28,734 bases of DNA, from the NCBI GenBank assembly GCA_947097085.1, contig CAMUQR010000003.1, forward strand, positions 1-28,734. Direction: 5' to 3'. Numbering within the stretch: position 1 is the stretch's first letter; each line of letters begins with the position of its first letter. This document shows positions 7,560-13,454 of this stretch, one piece after another. This stretch comes from an uncultured Candidatus Saccharibacteria bacterium (lineage in GTDB: Bacteria; Patescibacteriota; Saccharimonadia; Saccharimonadales; Saccharimonadaceae). The notes beneath the pieces are model-generated. The model had not been told where the DNA came from, did not search any database, and saw only the letters and a program-made list of their open reading frames with translations. The position numbers and the translations under genes were made by a program.

Positions 7560-8783
7560 ATGTTACGCAAGTTTTTGACAGAAATTCGATATCGGCACTT
7601 TTGGCGGAAGGCAACTTATAGCGAGTTGTCTGGTTTTTATGTGGCGGAATTACTGCGAGCAATGGCCTTGAATTTAGCGACCTTGTTTATTTATGCATTT
7701 TTGTTTGTTAAAGGCTATTCATTGATTTATATCGCGATTTTTTCGGTCTATTCACAGTTGATGATGTTGATTTTTAGTATTTTATCAGTCTATTTGATTG
7801 CTTATTTTGGGGCAAATCGTTGTCTGCTAACGAGTAATTTTATTTATATTCCGGCGCTATTGTCGTTTTCGATGTTGGATCAATGGGGCGAGTGGGCAAT
7901 TGCCTGGGGTGGGCTATTCATGGCGTTTTCAACGGTGCTTCATAATACTTCGTATAACGTGCTGTTCTCAGAGATCAAGAGCGCCAATAACTGTGGCAAA
8001 GAGCTGGGCTATATGATTATTTTTCAAAAACTGGCCGGGATTGTGACGCCACTAATTGGTGGGCTACTGGCGAGTCGGTTTGGGGTGGAAATCTCGATGT
8101 GGGTAGCGACTGGTTTGTTTATCGTTGCGGCTATTTCGCTTCTGAATGCGCAGGCGGTCGCGAAGAAGCACCATTATTTAAATTTTCATGGTTTTCCGTG
8201 GCGGGCGTATATGAGTATGATTATTGGACAATTTGGGCGTGGTTTTAATGTGGTGACGGTTAATTTTTGGCCATTTTATATGATGTTGTTTGTAGTGCCA
8301 ACAATCGGGGCGTATCAGTTAATCGGCGGTGTCGGCTCGTTGAGCGCAGCGGTGATGTTTGTGGTGGCGTTTGGTCTAGGACGCCTCCTCGATCGTTATC
8401 CGTATTGTGGTGTGTGGTTTTTCCGTTGGGGCGTGGTGTTAGAATCGGTGATTATGGCGGTGCGCTTGTTTATTACCAGCATGCTGGGTGTGGTATTGAG
8501 CGAAGTGGGCTATTCGGTGGCTAATCTGGTGTATTTAATGCCGTATTCTAAAGCACGGTTTGACGCAGCTGATAAATCCGGTTCCCGCGTAGTTATGGAG
8601 CTAGCAATGATTTTTGCGTGGAACCTTAGTTCGTTAGTGGCATCAATTGTATTGTTAGCATGTTTGGTTTATATTTCAGATACTAAGCAAGCGCTGATGG
8701 CATTCTTCACGATTGCGTCGGCAATGTTCTTAATATTTGCGACTAGTCAGTTTCCAATGTTTCGCAAGGCGCGTTTGAGGTGA
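7560..8783 (+). CDS. MFS-type membrane transporter
   Basis: This 407-residue protein is almost wholly hydrophobic, with about eleven or twelve predicted transmembrane helices in two halves separated by a basic loop (AQAVAKKHHYLNFHGFPWR). The fold and features such as GLGRLLDRYP resemble the loop 2-3 / 8-9 signature of the major facilitator superfamily. The substrate cannot be told from sequence. ATG 7560 has only a weak GGTGGG upstream and no clear -10 close by, so expression signals are uncertain. It is divergent from murC (84 nt between starts). Confidence 0.75.
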   Translation: MLRKFLTEIRYRHFWRKATYSELSGFYVAELLRAMALNLATLFIYAFLFVKGYSLIYIAIFSVYSQLMMLIFSILSVYLIAYFGANRCLLTSNFIYIPALLSFSMLDQWGEWAIAWGGLFMAFSTVLHNTSYNVLFSEIKSANNCGKELGYMIIFQKLAGIVTPLIGGLLASRFGVEISMWVATGLFIVAAISLLNAQAVAKKHHYLNFHGFPWRAYMSMIIGQFGRGFNVVTVNFWPFYMMLFVVPTIGAYQLIGGVGSLSAAVMFVVAFGLGRLLDRYPYCGVWFFRWGVVLESVIMAVRLFITSMLGVVLSEVGYSVANLVYLMPYSKARFDAADKSGSRVVMELAMIFAWNLSSLVASIVLLACLVYISDTKQALMAFFTIASAMFLIFATSQFPMFRKARLR

Positions 8784-8804
8784 AGCTGGCGTGCGTGATA
8801 TAAT
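8775..8804 (+). promoter_or_regulatory. Promoter TTGAGG-18-TATAAT with extended -10
   Basis: TG-A-TATAAT (8796-8804) is preceded at 18 nt by TTGAGG (8775-8780), which lies inside the end of the transporter gene. Transcription should start near 8811, about 7 nt before ATG 8818. Confidence 0.65.
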
Positions 8805-8817
8805 TTAAAAAGCGATT

Positions 8818-9444
8818 ATGGTTTATCAAAAGCAACAACCCATCTCAGTTTTTCAAAAAATCCGAAGCTTGGCGACGTGGCAAGTGGTGATTTTATTTGC
8901 GCTGATGACGGTTGTGGTGGCGACTTTGTTGCGGATTAATAATGTGCGGATGCTGGAACGCAAGGAAGCGGTGCTAGCGGCGGATCGGAGCGGAGATTTG
9001 GGAATGGTGACCGAGCGCTTGCATGATTTGCAGGAATATGTTTTAAAACATATGAACTCCTCGACTGGGCAGATTTTTTTGGAACATACTTATCGTCAGA
9101 AGCTTGATCAGTTGATAAATGATGCAAAAAAAACAATAGGCTCGCAACAGGGTCAAAATGCCTACAAGATTGCTGGTGAGATTTGTGACAAGCGTTTCCG
9201 TGGTTATTCGCAGGCTTATGCTGAATGTTTTTTGGCTGAGGTTAATAAGCAGTCATCGCTCGTGCCGACCCCTGTTGAAATCAAGACTTTAAGCCCCAAC
9301 ACTTATGTGCATAGTTATGCTTCGCCACGTTGGTCGCCAGATTTGGCGGGTTTTGCGGTGTTGATTTGGGGCTTGTTGCTGGTTGGTTTGATTGGTAAAT
9401 TGATTTTTTGGATTGGTTTAAAGGTGTTTATCAGTTTAAAATAG
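8818..9444 (+). CDS. Unknown two-helix membrane protein, 208 aa
   Basis: The product has one transmembrane helix near the N-terminus (about residues 21-39), a roughly 130-residue soluble middle, and a hydrophobic C-terminal hairpin or long helix (about 177-206). The middle part has two Cys (in EICDKRF and AECFLAE) that could form a disulfide if the domain lies outside the cytoplasm. I recognise no family. It has its own promoter and is probably monocistronic. It may serve as an envelope scaffold, which is a guess from topology only. Confidence 0.7.
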   Translation: MVYQKQQPISVFQKIRSLATWQVVILFALMTVVVATLLRINNVRMLERKEAVLAADRSGDLGMVTERLHDLQEYVLKHMNSSTGQIFLEHTYRQKLDQLINDAKKTIGSQQGQNAYKIAGEICDKRFRGYSQAYAECFLAEVNKQSSLVPTPVEIKTLSPNTYVHSYASPRWSPDLAGFAVLIWGLLLVGLIGKLIFWIGLKVFISLK

Positions 9445-9507
9445 TTGACTTTATTAAAAAACTACAGTAACCTATAAATGTTAATAAATAAGGGAAAGGG
9501 AATAATC

Positions 9508-9714
9508 ATGGCATACAGTCATAAGAATTCTAAAGGTGTAACCTATTACCTACATAAAATGGATGTAACTCTCCGGGGTGGCAAGAGCCAAACCATCTTC
9601 TTCTTCTCAAAAGATGAAAAAGGTGCAAAAGGCGCTCCTTGTGACCTACCAGAAGACCGCATGGTTAAAGAAAATCCACGCAATGGTTTCTTGACCGTCG
9701 CAAAAAAGGCCTAA
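9508..9714 (+). CDS. Small conserved CPR-type protein, 68 aa
   Basis: The start is put at ATG 9508 (MAYSHKNSKGVTYYLHK) because AGGGAAAGGG (9491-9500) lies 7 nt upstream; an in-frame ATG at 9478 has no such site. The protein is basic, compact and globular, with motifs such as TLRGGKSQTIFFFSKD and MVKENPRNGFLTV. I recall closely similar short hypothetical proteins in many Saccharibacteria and other Patescibacteria, always without known function. A TTGACT box (9445-9450) could be the -35 of its promoter. The leader of roughly 30 nt and strong ribosome site suggest high expression. Confidence 0.8.
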   Translation: MAYSHKNSKGVTYYLHKMDVTLRGGKSQTIFFFSKDEKGAKGAPCDLPEDRMVKENPRNGFLTVAKKA

Positions 9715-9731
9715 ATTACAACATTTAGTAG

Positions 9732-9760
9732 TTGAACCATAAGCGCTTTGTTTGTATAAT
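9732..9760 (+). promoter_or_regulatory. Promoter TTGAAC-17-TATAAT
   Basis: TTGAAC (9732-9737) and a perfect TATAAT (9755-9760) are 17 nt apart, the best-formed promoter of the window. No gene starts near the predicted start site at about 9767; a terminator follows instead. Confidence 0.75.
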
Positions 9761-9766
9761 ATTTAC

Positions 9767-9827
9767 AAATAAACAGCTAACATGGTGCCTTAAATACCCA
9801 CGCTAACCAGTGTGGGTATTTATTTTT
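9767..9827 (+). ncRNA. Candidate small RNA of about 60 nt
   Basis: A strong promoter (9732-9760) would start RNA near 9767 and an intrinsic terminator (9791-9827) would end it about 60 nt later. The only frame inside is ATG-GTG-CCT-TAA (9782-9793), three codons. The unit may be a small regulatory RNA, or an attenuated leader for the downstream coiled-coil gene, which however has its own -10. No known RNA family recognised. Confidence 0.45.
9791..9827 (+). terminator. Intrinsic terminator, 11-bp stem
   Basis: TAAATACCCAC pairs perfectly with GTGGGTATTTA around a 10-nt loop, followed by TTTTT. It ends both the candidate small RNA and any read-through from the 9508-9714 gene. Confidence 0.85.
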
Positions 9828-9837
9828 GTGCAAAATA

Positions 9838-9846
9838 TGATATAGT
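9838..9846 (+). promoter_or_regulatory. Extended -10 TGATATAGT, leaderless
   Basis: TG-A-TATAGT ends 6 nt before ATG 9853. The region where a -35 would sit is occupied by the terminator, so the extended -10 probably suffices. Confidence 0.55.
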
Positions 9847-9852
9847 GTGGTT

Positions 9853-10239
9853 ATGATGGAGCGAGATTTTTATCCTAGTCAGACCGAGATGCAAATGGCG
9901 AATCAACAATTCGAAAATGGGGAATTATCGTCAGAGGAGCATTTGTCGCAAGTTGAGGCTTATTATCTTGGGCAAATGGCTAGTCAGCTGGCGCTGGCGG
10001 AAGAAATGGAATGTGCGCCGGTGGAAGAAGATGGTGATGATTATCTGATCAAACAACGTGCTGATTTAGAACGGCGGTTGTGGGAACTGAAGCATGAACA
10101 AAATCACCTGGAAGATCGCAATGATAACGCCTGGGCGAAGAAATCGAGTCATTATGAGAGCGATATGCGACAAATTGAGCAGTTAGAACAGGAAATTGCG
10201 CAGGTGGAGCGAGAACTGGCTGAGTTAAATAAGACATAA
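9853..10239 (+). CDS. Acidic coiled-coil protein, 128 aa
   Basis: ATG 9853 is chosen because the -10 ends 6 nt before it; GTG 9847 and ATG 9856 are also in frame. The protein is acidic and soluble. Residues ~65-125 form a long heptad-patterned helix rich in Glu, Gln and Leu (LERRLWELKHEQNHLEDR; QLEQEIAQVERELAEL). No catalytic motif or known family is visible. It is the last gene of normal base composition before the AT-rich restriction-modification island. Confidence 0.75.
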   Translation: MMERDFYPSQTEMQMANQQFENGELSSEEHLSQVEAYYLGQMASQLALAEEMECAPVEEDGDDYLIKQRADLERRLWELKHEQNHLEDRNDNAWAKKSSHYESDMRQIEQLEQEIAQVERELAELNKT

Positions 10240-10255
10240 TCAAAAGACTATTACA

Positions 10256-10263
10256 TGGGGGTG
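10256..10263 (+). repeat. Left copy of TGGGGGTG flanking the AT-rich island
   Basis: TGGGGGTG occurs here and, in the same orientation, at 13241-13248, where it is the discriminator plus 3' acceptor strand of a tRNA. The two copies bracket the restriction-modification genes closely. Eight bases is short, so chance is possible. Confidence 0.3.
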
Positions 10264-10292
10264 CTTAAAATAAGCTTAGGAAGCTGTAAATA

Positions 10293-10304
10293 TGTCTATA
10301 GACA
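10293..10304. promoter_or_regulatory. 12-bp palindrome at the nuclease -35
   Basis: TGTCTATAGACA is a perfect palindrome covering the position where a -35 would stand (10298-10303) for the -10 at 10321-10326. This is a typical place for a repressor. The centre TATA with GTC/GAC arms recalls controller-protein boxes of restriction systems. The binding protein is not known; the LexA-like fusion encoded opposite is the obvious candidate. Confidence 0.55.
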
Positions 10305-10317
10305 AATTATTAAATGG

Positions 10318-10326
10318 TGTTATGAT
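10318..10326 (+). promoter_or_regulatory. Extended -10 TGTTATGAT of the nuclease gene
   Basis: TG-T-TATGAT ends 9 nt before ATG 10336, which argues that translation starts there and that the mRNA has almost no leader. Confidence 0.55.
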
Positions 10327-10335
10327 AGATTTATT

Positions 10336-11415
10336 ATGACAAGTAGGATTATTATTAAGAAAGAAGATGTCGTACCTTTTATTTATTTCGTTTGTTCTAT
10401 GGCACAACGCGGACGTATGTACGGAGGGTTAAGTGGAAAAAGTGACTATATCGGTGGTATTTTTGATAGATGGATTAATATTATTCCAGAGAGTATTATA
10501 TTTAATAAATATTTTTTACCAAAAATCTCAAAAAATCTTTCAGTGATATCTGATTATTATGAATATGACCCGAAAAAATCTGGTATGGCACCTGATGTTC
10601 TTGGTGTTAGGGTTGGAAAAGACATAAAACCTTTTGTCAAATATGTCGATATTTGGCAAGCTTTGCAGGGAGCTCCTCAAATTGAAGTTAAAACATTCAA
10701 AAAGGCACAATATATGGTTAGCTTGAGAGATCAAGGCTATGATGATAAATATTTAGTGATGATTGACATGAACCTTGACGCCGATTATTTATTGCCATTT
10801 TTTGAAAAAGAAATAGTGAGCGATAATATTTATAAGAAGCTGAAAATGAACGACGAATCGTTTATAGAATCAAATAAGAGTGAAAATTTGTCATTAGTAA
10901 CTAAGGTTACTCGTAGCAATTCAGATCTAGGTTCTTTAGAATTAATTACAGTTTGTCTGGCAAAGGACTTTATGTATTATGCTAATCTTTGCTCTGCACA
11001 CGAAAGCCCTTTTTACGTAAAAGAGATTAAGGAAGCTAAAAAAACTTCAGCGAACACTTCAAATACGCTATTAATAAATTATTTAACTCAAAATAGTAAT
11101 GGCTTGTATCGCTGGAAAGTGAATATTTTGAATGGTAATATAAAGCATAAGATGCTTGATATTTCTATTGATGATATTGATAACATCTACTATGTAAAAA
11201 ATAGCAAAAGCTCTGTAACAGTGATGACTGAAAAAGAAGTAATTTTAAACGGTTTTGTGTTAGAGGCTAATAAGATGTATATTGTAAAATTTCAGCTACT
11301 GGATCGCGCCTCTAATAATGGTGAGGAATATTTTATCAATAAATCTTTAGTAGAAAAAATACCGAGTAAAGAAAACAGTATGTTAAATGATATTAAGCAA
11401 TTTATCAAGAAATAA
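10336..11415 (+). CDS. Probable type II restriction endonuclease (PD-(D/E)xK)
   Basis: This 359-residue soluble protein carries a PD-(D/E)xK nuclease signature: Pro86-Asp87 (MAPDVLGV), then Glu117-x-Lys119 in QIEVK, followed by a hydrophobic strand (KYLVMIDMNL). It converges with a C5-cytosine methyltransferase gene only 7 nt away, so it is most likely the cognate restriction enzyme. I cannot place it in a named restriction-enzyme family or give a target site. An upstream in-frame ATG (10255) would add 27 residues, but that segment contains the -10 and the palindrome and has no ribosome site. The gene is very AT-rich (10 G/C in 10501-10560), unlike genes to the left, pointing to acquisition by transfer. 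Confidence 0.7.
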   Translation: MTSRIIIKKEDVVPFIYFVCSMAQRGRMYGGLSGKSDYIGGIFDRWINIIPESIIFNKYFLPKISKNLSVISDYYEYDPKKSGMAPDVLGVRVGKDIKPFVKYVDIWQALQGAPQIEVKTFKKAQYMVSLRDQGYDDKYLVMIDMNLDADYLLPFFEKEIVSDNIYKKLKMNDESFIESNKSENLSLVTKVTRSNSDLGSLELITVCLAKDFMYYANLCSAHESPFYVKEIKEAKKTSANTSNTLLINYLTQNSNGLYRWKVNILNGNIKHKMLDISIDDIDNIYYVKNSKSSVTVMTEKEVILNGFVLEANKMYIVKFQLLDRASNNGEEYFINKSLVEKIPSKENSMLNDIKQFIKK

Positions 11416-11422
11416 GTTTAAT

Positions 11423-12979
11423 TTACAAAACTCGTATGATTTGTTCTGCAATTCTTGCAATAACTGGAACTGAAACAGAATTTCCAGCTTGTTTGTATAG
11501 TGCGCTATCAGATATATTAGGTAGTTTATAGCTATCTGGAAAACCCTGTATTCTAAAACATTCTCGCGGAGTTAGTTTTCTAATACCCTTGCCATCAAAA
11601 ATTATAGGCACATTGTGTCCGCCCATGCCCATATTAGCAGTTAACGTAGGGCAAACGCCCTTTTTATTTTTACGAACATATTGTCGTCGCCACTGATAAA
11701 TGGCATTTTCCTCTGTGATGTCATTTTTCAGGCGATCATATAATGGTTTTCCGTTATAATAATATTTTTCATTAACATTGGATTCGAGTATGTCATTGAT
11801 AGTCTTGGTGAGTTTTATAGGCTCCGGAAACTCGAAACGATCAAGCGTTTTTTTATCTTTAAACCCAACGATATAAATGCGTTCTCTATTTTGTGGGACA
11901 TTACCATATTCCATGGAATTGAGGACTTTTGATTTTACAAAATAACCCATATCTTCAAGAGTTTGTTTAATGACTTTAAAAGTATTGCCATTATCGTGGG
12001 ATTTTAAATTTTTTACATTTTCAAGTAAAAATCCAGTTGGTTGTTTATCTTTGATTATTCTGGCGATATCAAAAAATAAATTTCCACGTCCCTTTTTATC
12101 ATCGAAACCATGACGATAACCAGCGATTGAAAACGCCTGACATGGAAATCCGCCCAAAACAAAATCACAGTCGGGAATGTCGCGTGTTGATATCTTTGTA
12201 ATGTCTTCAATGACTAGTTTTGCAGTCTTAAAATTTTTATTATAAGTATCAGCACATTTTGGCTCAAAATCATTTGCAAAAACGGTAGTAAATCCAATTT
12301 TCTCAAAACCTAAACGAATGCCTCCGACGCCAGCGAATAGATCTACTGTTCGCCATTTTTTTGTTGAAATAACTTTTGTTTTTTTGACAGGAGTATTAAA
12401 AGAACTAATTATTTGCCAAACAATGCCTCGTACCTCAACTTCGTCTCTAAAAAACGGTAGCATGGACTGATTGCGTGGCTCGAGGCGAAAACGATTTTTT
12501 TCTTTATAGAGTTTTTTCAGTGTAGCCTGATTCTCATCAATAATAGCAACAACTGTTTGTCCATTCTCTGCAGAAGTTTGTTTTTTAATAACGACAATAT
12601 CACCGTCAAAAATTCCTTCATCAATCATACTGTCGCCCACAACTCGTAAGGCGTAAAAATCACTATTTGTCGGTAGTCCAGCAACTTGAATATAAGTAGT
12701 CTGATCCTCTATCGCTTCGATTGGAAGACCTGCAGCGATAGTACCGATGACGGCAATTTTTTTTGTTTCCAAGCCAGTCTCATCGACTAATTTATAGGTT
12801 CCAAATTCATCAATTGTGATAATTCCGTCATTGAGAAGATCTTTTAAATGTTGATAGATTGTAGAGACGGAATTAAGGCCGACGCCGTTTTTAATTTCGT
12901 CAAGTATCGGAAAATACCCATTTTCCTTGACATACTTACGTACGAAATCTATGATTTGCTGTTTGCGATTTTTGCTCAT
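11423..12979 (-). CDS. LexA-like repressor fused to C5-cytosine DNA methyltransferase
   Basis: One 518-residue frame holds two complete proteins. Residues 1-65 match the LexA winged helix (GYFPILDEIKNGVG; SVSTIYQHLKDL). Residues ~72-190 form an S24 LexA/UmuD-type peptidase domain with scissile Ala83-Gly84 (TIAAGLPI), Ser117 (VGDSM) and Lys155 (ATLKKL), matching the E. coli LexA positions closely. After a short basic linker, residues ~209-518 are a Dcm-type methyltransferase: motif I DLFAGVGG (213-220), catalytic Cys280 in GGFPCQ, ENV 320-322, QNRER 363-367, recognition region ~400-460, and GNSVSVPVI 499-507. All key residues are present. ATG 12979 is supported by a leaderless -10; the upstream in-frame ATG 13018 lies beyond the promoter. 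The gene is AT-rich and converges on the nuclease gene. Confidence 0.93.
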   Translation of the reverse strand: MSKNRKQQIIDFVRKYVKENGYFPILDEIKNGVGLNSVSTIYQHLKDLLNDGIITIDEFGTYKLVDETGLETKKIAVIGTIAAGLPIEAIEDQTTYIQVAGLPTNSDFYALRVVGDSMIDEGIFDGDIVVIKKQTSAENGQTVVAIIDENQATLKKLYKEKNRFRLEPRNQSMLPFFRDEVEVRGIVWQIISSFNTPVKKTKVISTKKWRTVDLFAGVGGIRLGFEKIGFTTVFANDFEPKCADTYNKNFKTAKLVIEDITKISTRDIPDCDFVLGGFPCQAFSIAGYRHGFDDKKGRGNLFFDIARIIKDKQPTGFLLENVKNLKSHDNGNTFKVIKQTLEDMGYFVKSKVLNSMEYGNVPQNRERIYIVGFKDKKTLDRFEFPEPIKLTKTINDILESNVNEKYYYNGKPLYDRLKNDITEENAIYQWRRQYVRKNKKGVCPTLTANMGMGGHNVPIIFDGKGIRKLTPRECFRIQGFPDSYKLPNISDSALYKQAGNSVSVPVIARIAEQIIRVL

Positions 12980-12985
12980 ATTGCC

Positions 12986-13009
12986 ATTATACACGAAAAA
13001 ATACGAAAA
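12986..13009 (-). promoter_or_regulatory. Fusion-gene promoter with two phased TTTTCGT repeats
   Basis: TATAAT (12986-12991) ends 6 nt before ATG 12979. In the spacer and -35 region two TTTTCGT copies (minus strand; 12993-12999 and 13003-13009) lie exactly 10 bp apart, on the same DNA face. This placement suits an operator, perhaps for autorepression by the LexA-like domain. Confidence 0.5.
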
Positions 13010-13102
13010 CAAAAGCAAAAGTTAAAAAATATAAAAAATGTAGTCATTACTATTTTTATTGTACTTGCATCTATGGTTTTCTGTTTTCTACTTTTCCTGT
13101 GA

Positions 13103-13138
13103 TTACTTCAACAAATTGATTCTAATTTGTTGAAGTAA
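13103..13138. repeat. Perfect 15-bp inverted repeat
   Basis: TTACTTCAACAAATT is followed after a 6-nt loop by its exact complement. Neither strand has a T tail after it, so it does not look like a terminator. It lies alone in the 258-nt gene-free stretch between the fusion gene and the tRNA. Confidence 0.6.
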
Positions 13139-13161
13139 AACCCACGTTCTTCTTTTAAAAA

Positions 13162-13178
13162 TTTCGTACTTTTCCGTA
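13162..13178 (+). promoter_or_regulatory. Second phased repeat TTTCGTA / TTCCGTA
   Basis: TTTCGTA (13162-13168) and TTCCGTA (13172-13178) are 10 bp apart, echoing the pair in the fusion-gene promoter but on the other strand. This may be another site for the same protein. Support is weak. Confidence 0.3.
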
Positions 13179-13188
13179 AACAGACACT

Positions 13189-13214
13189 AAATAAAAAATC
13201 CACTTGGAAGCGGA
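13189..13214 (-). terminator. Probable terminator of the CAT tRNA
   Basis: On the minus strand an imperfect hairpin (13199-13214, arms TCCGCT and AGTGGA with one mismatch) is followed by TTTTTTATTT. It lies about 24 nt past the tRNA 3' end. Confidence 0.6.
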
Positions 13215-13237
13215 AATTTCAGATATTTTGCCAAATG

Positions 13238-13313
13238 TGGTGGGGGTGACTGGATTTGAACCAGTGACCAACAGGTTATGAGCCCGCTGCTCTAACCCCT
13301 GAGCTACACCCCC
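13238..13313 (-). tRNA. tRNA with CAT anticodon, probably tRNA-Ile2
   Basis: A full cloverleaf is seen on the minus strand: acceptor GGGGGTG/CACCCCC, D arm with AGCTCAG and GAGC, anticodon loop CTCATAA, T loop TTCAAAT, discriminator A and an encoded CCA. G1-C72 pairing excludes the initiator. The D-arm end GAGCAG, loop CTCATAA and variable loop resemble bacterial tRNA-Ile2, whose C34 is changed to lysidine by TilS (gene at 26847 here), more than elongator tRNA-Met. That choice is not certain. An extended -10 TGCTAAAAT (13328-13336) lies upstream. Confidence 0.95.
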
Positions 13314-13327
13314 GAGGTCTGAATAGT

Positions 13328-13336
13328 ATTTTAGCA
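13328..13336 (-). promoter_or_regulatory. Extended -10 TGCTAAAAT of the tRNA
   Basis: TG-C-TAAAAT ends 14 nt before the tRNA 5' end. The identical nonamer lies at 16502-16510 before another minus-strand unit. Confidence 0.55.
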
Positions 13337-13419
13337 TAAAAAACTGGTTTTCGCTAGTGAGAAGCGGTCGGGCGAGGATGATGCGAAAGCTGGCTGAGCT
13401 AGCGTAAAATTGGCTTTGT

Positions 13420-13428
13420 TGGTATAAT
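13420..13428 (+). promoter_or_regulatory. Extended -10 TGGTATAAT of the ftsB-like gene
   Basis: TG-G-TATAAT predicts a start near 13435, about 20 nt before ATG 13455. No clear -35 is seen. Confidence 0.6.
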
Positions 13429-13454
13429 AATAAACGATTTAAATATTATCATTT

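Noticed and set aside
9782..9793. Three-codon leader peptide ATG-GTG-CCT-TAA
   Set aside because: Far too short, no ribosome site, and no run of regulatory codons.
10255..10335. N-terminal extension of the nuclease from ATG 10255
   Set aside because: No ribosome site or -10 before it, and the extension contains a palindrome and an extended -10 nine nt before ATG 10336. Not fully excluded.
12980..13018. Start of the LexA-methyltransferase at ATG 13018
   Set aside because: The extra residues would be encoded by the TATAAT promoter and repeat region; LexA homology begins at ATG 12979.
13155..13337. Minus-strand frame of 60 codons
   Set aside because: It runs through the CAT tRNA and its terminator.
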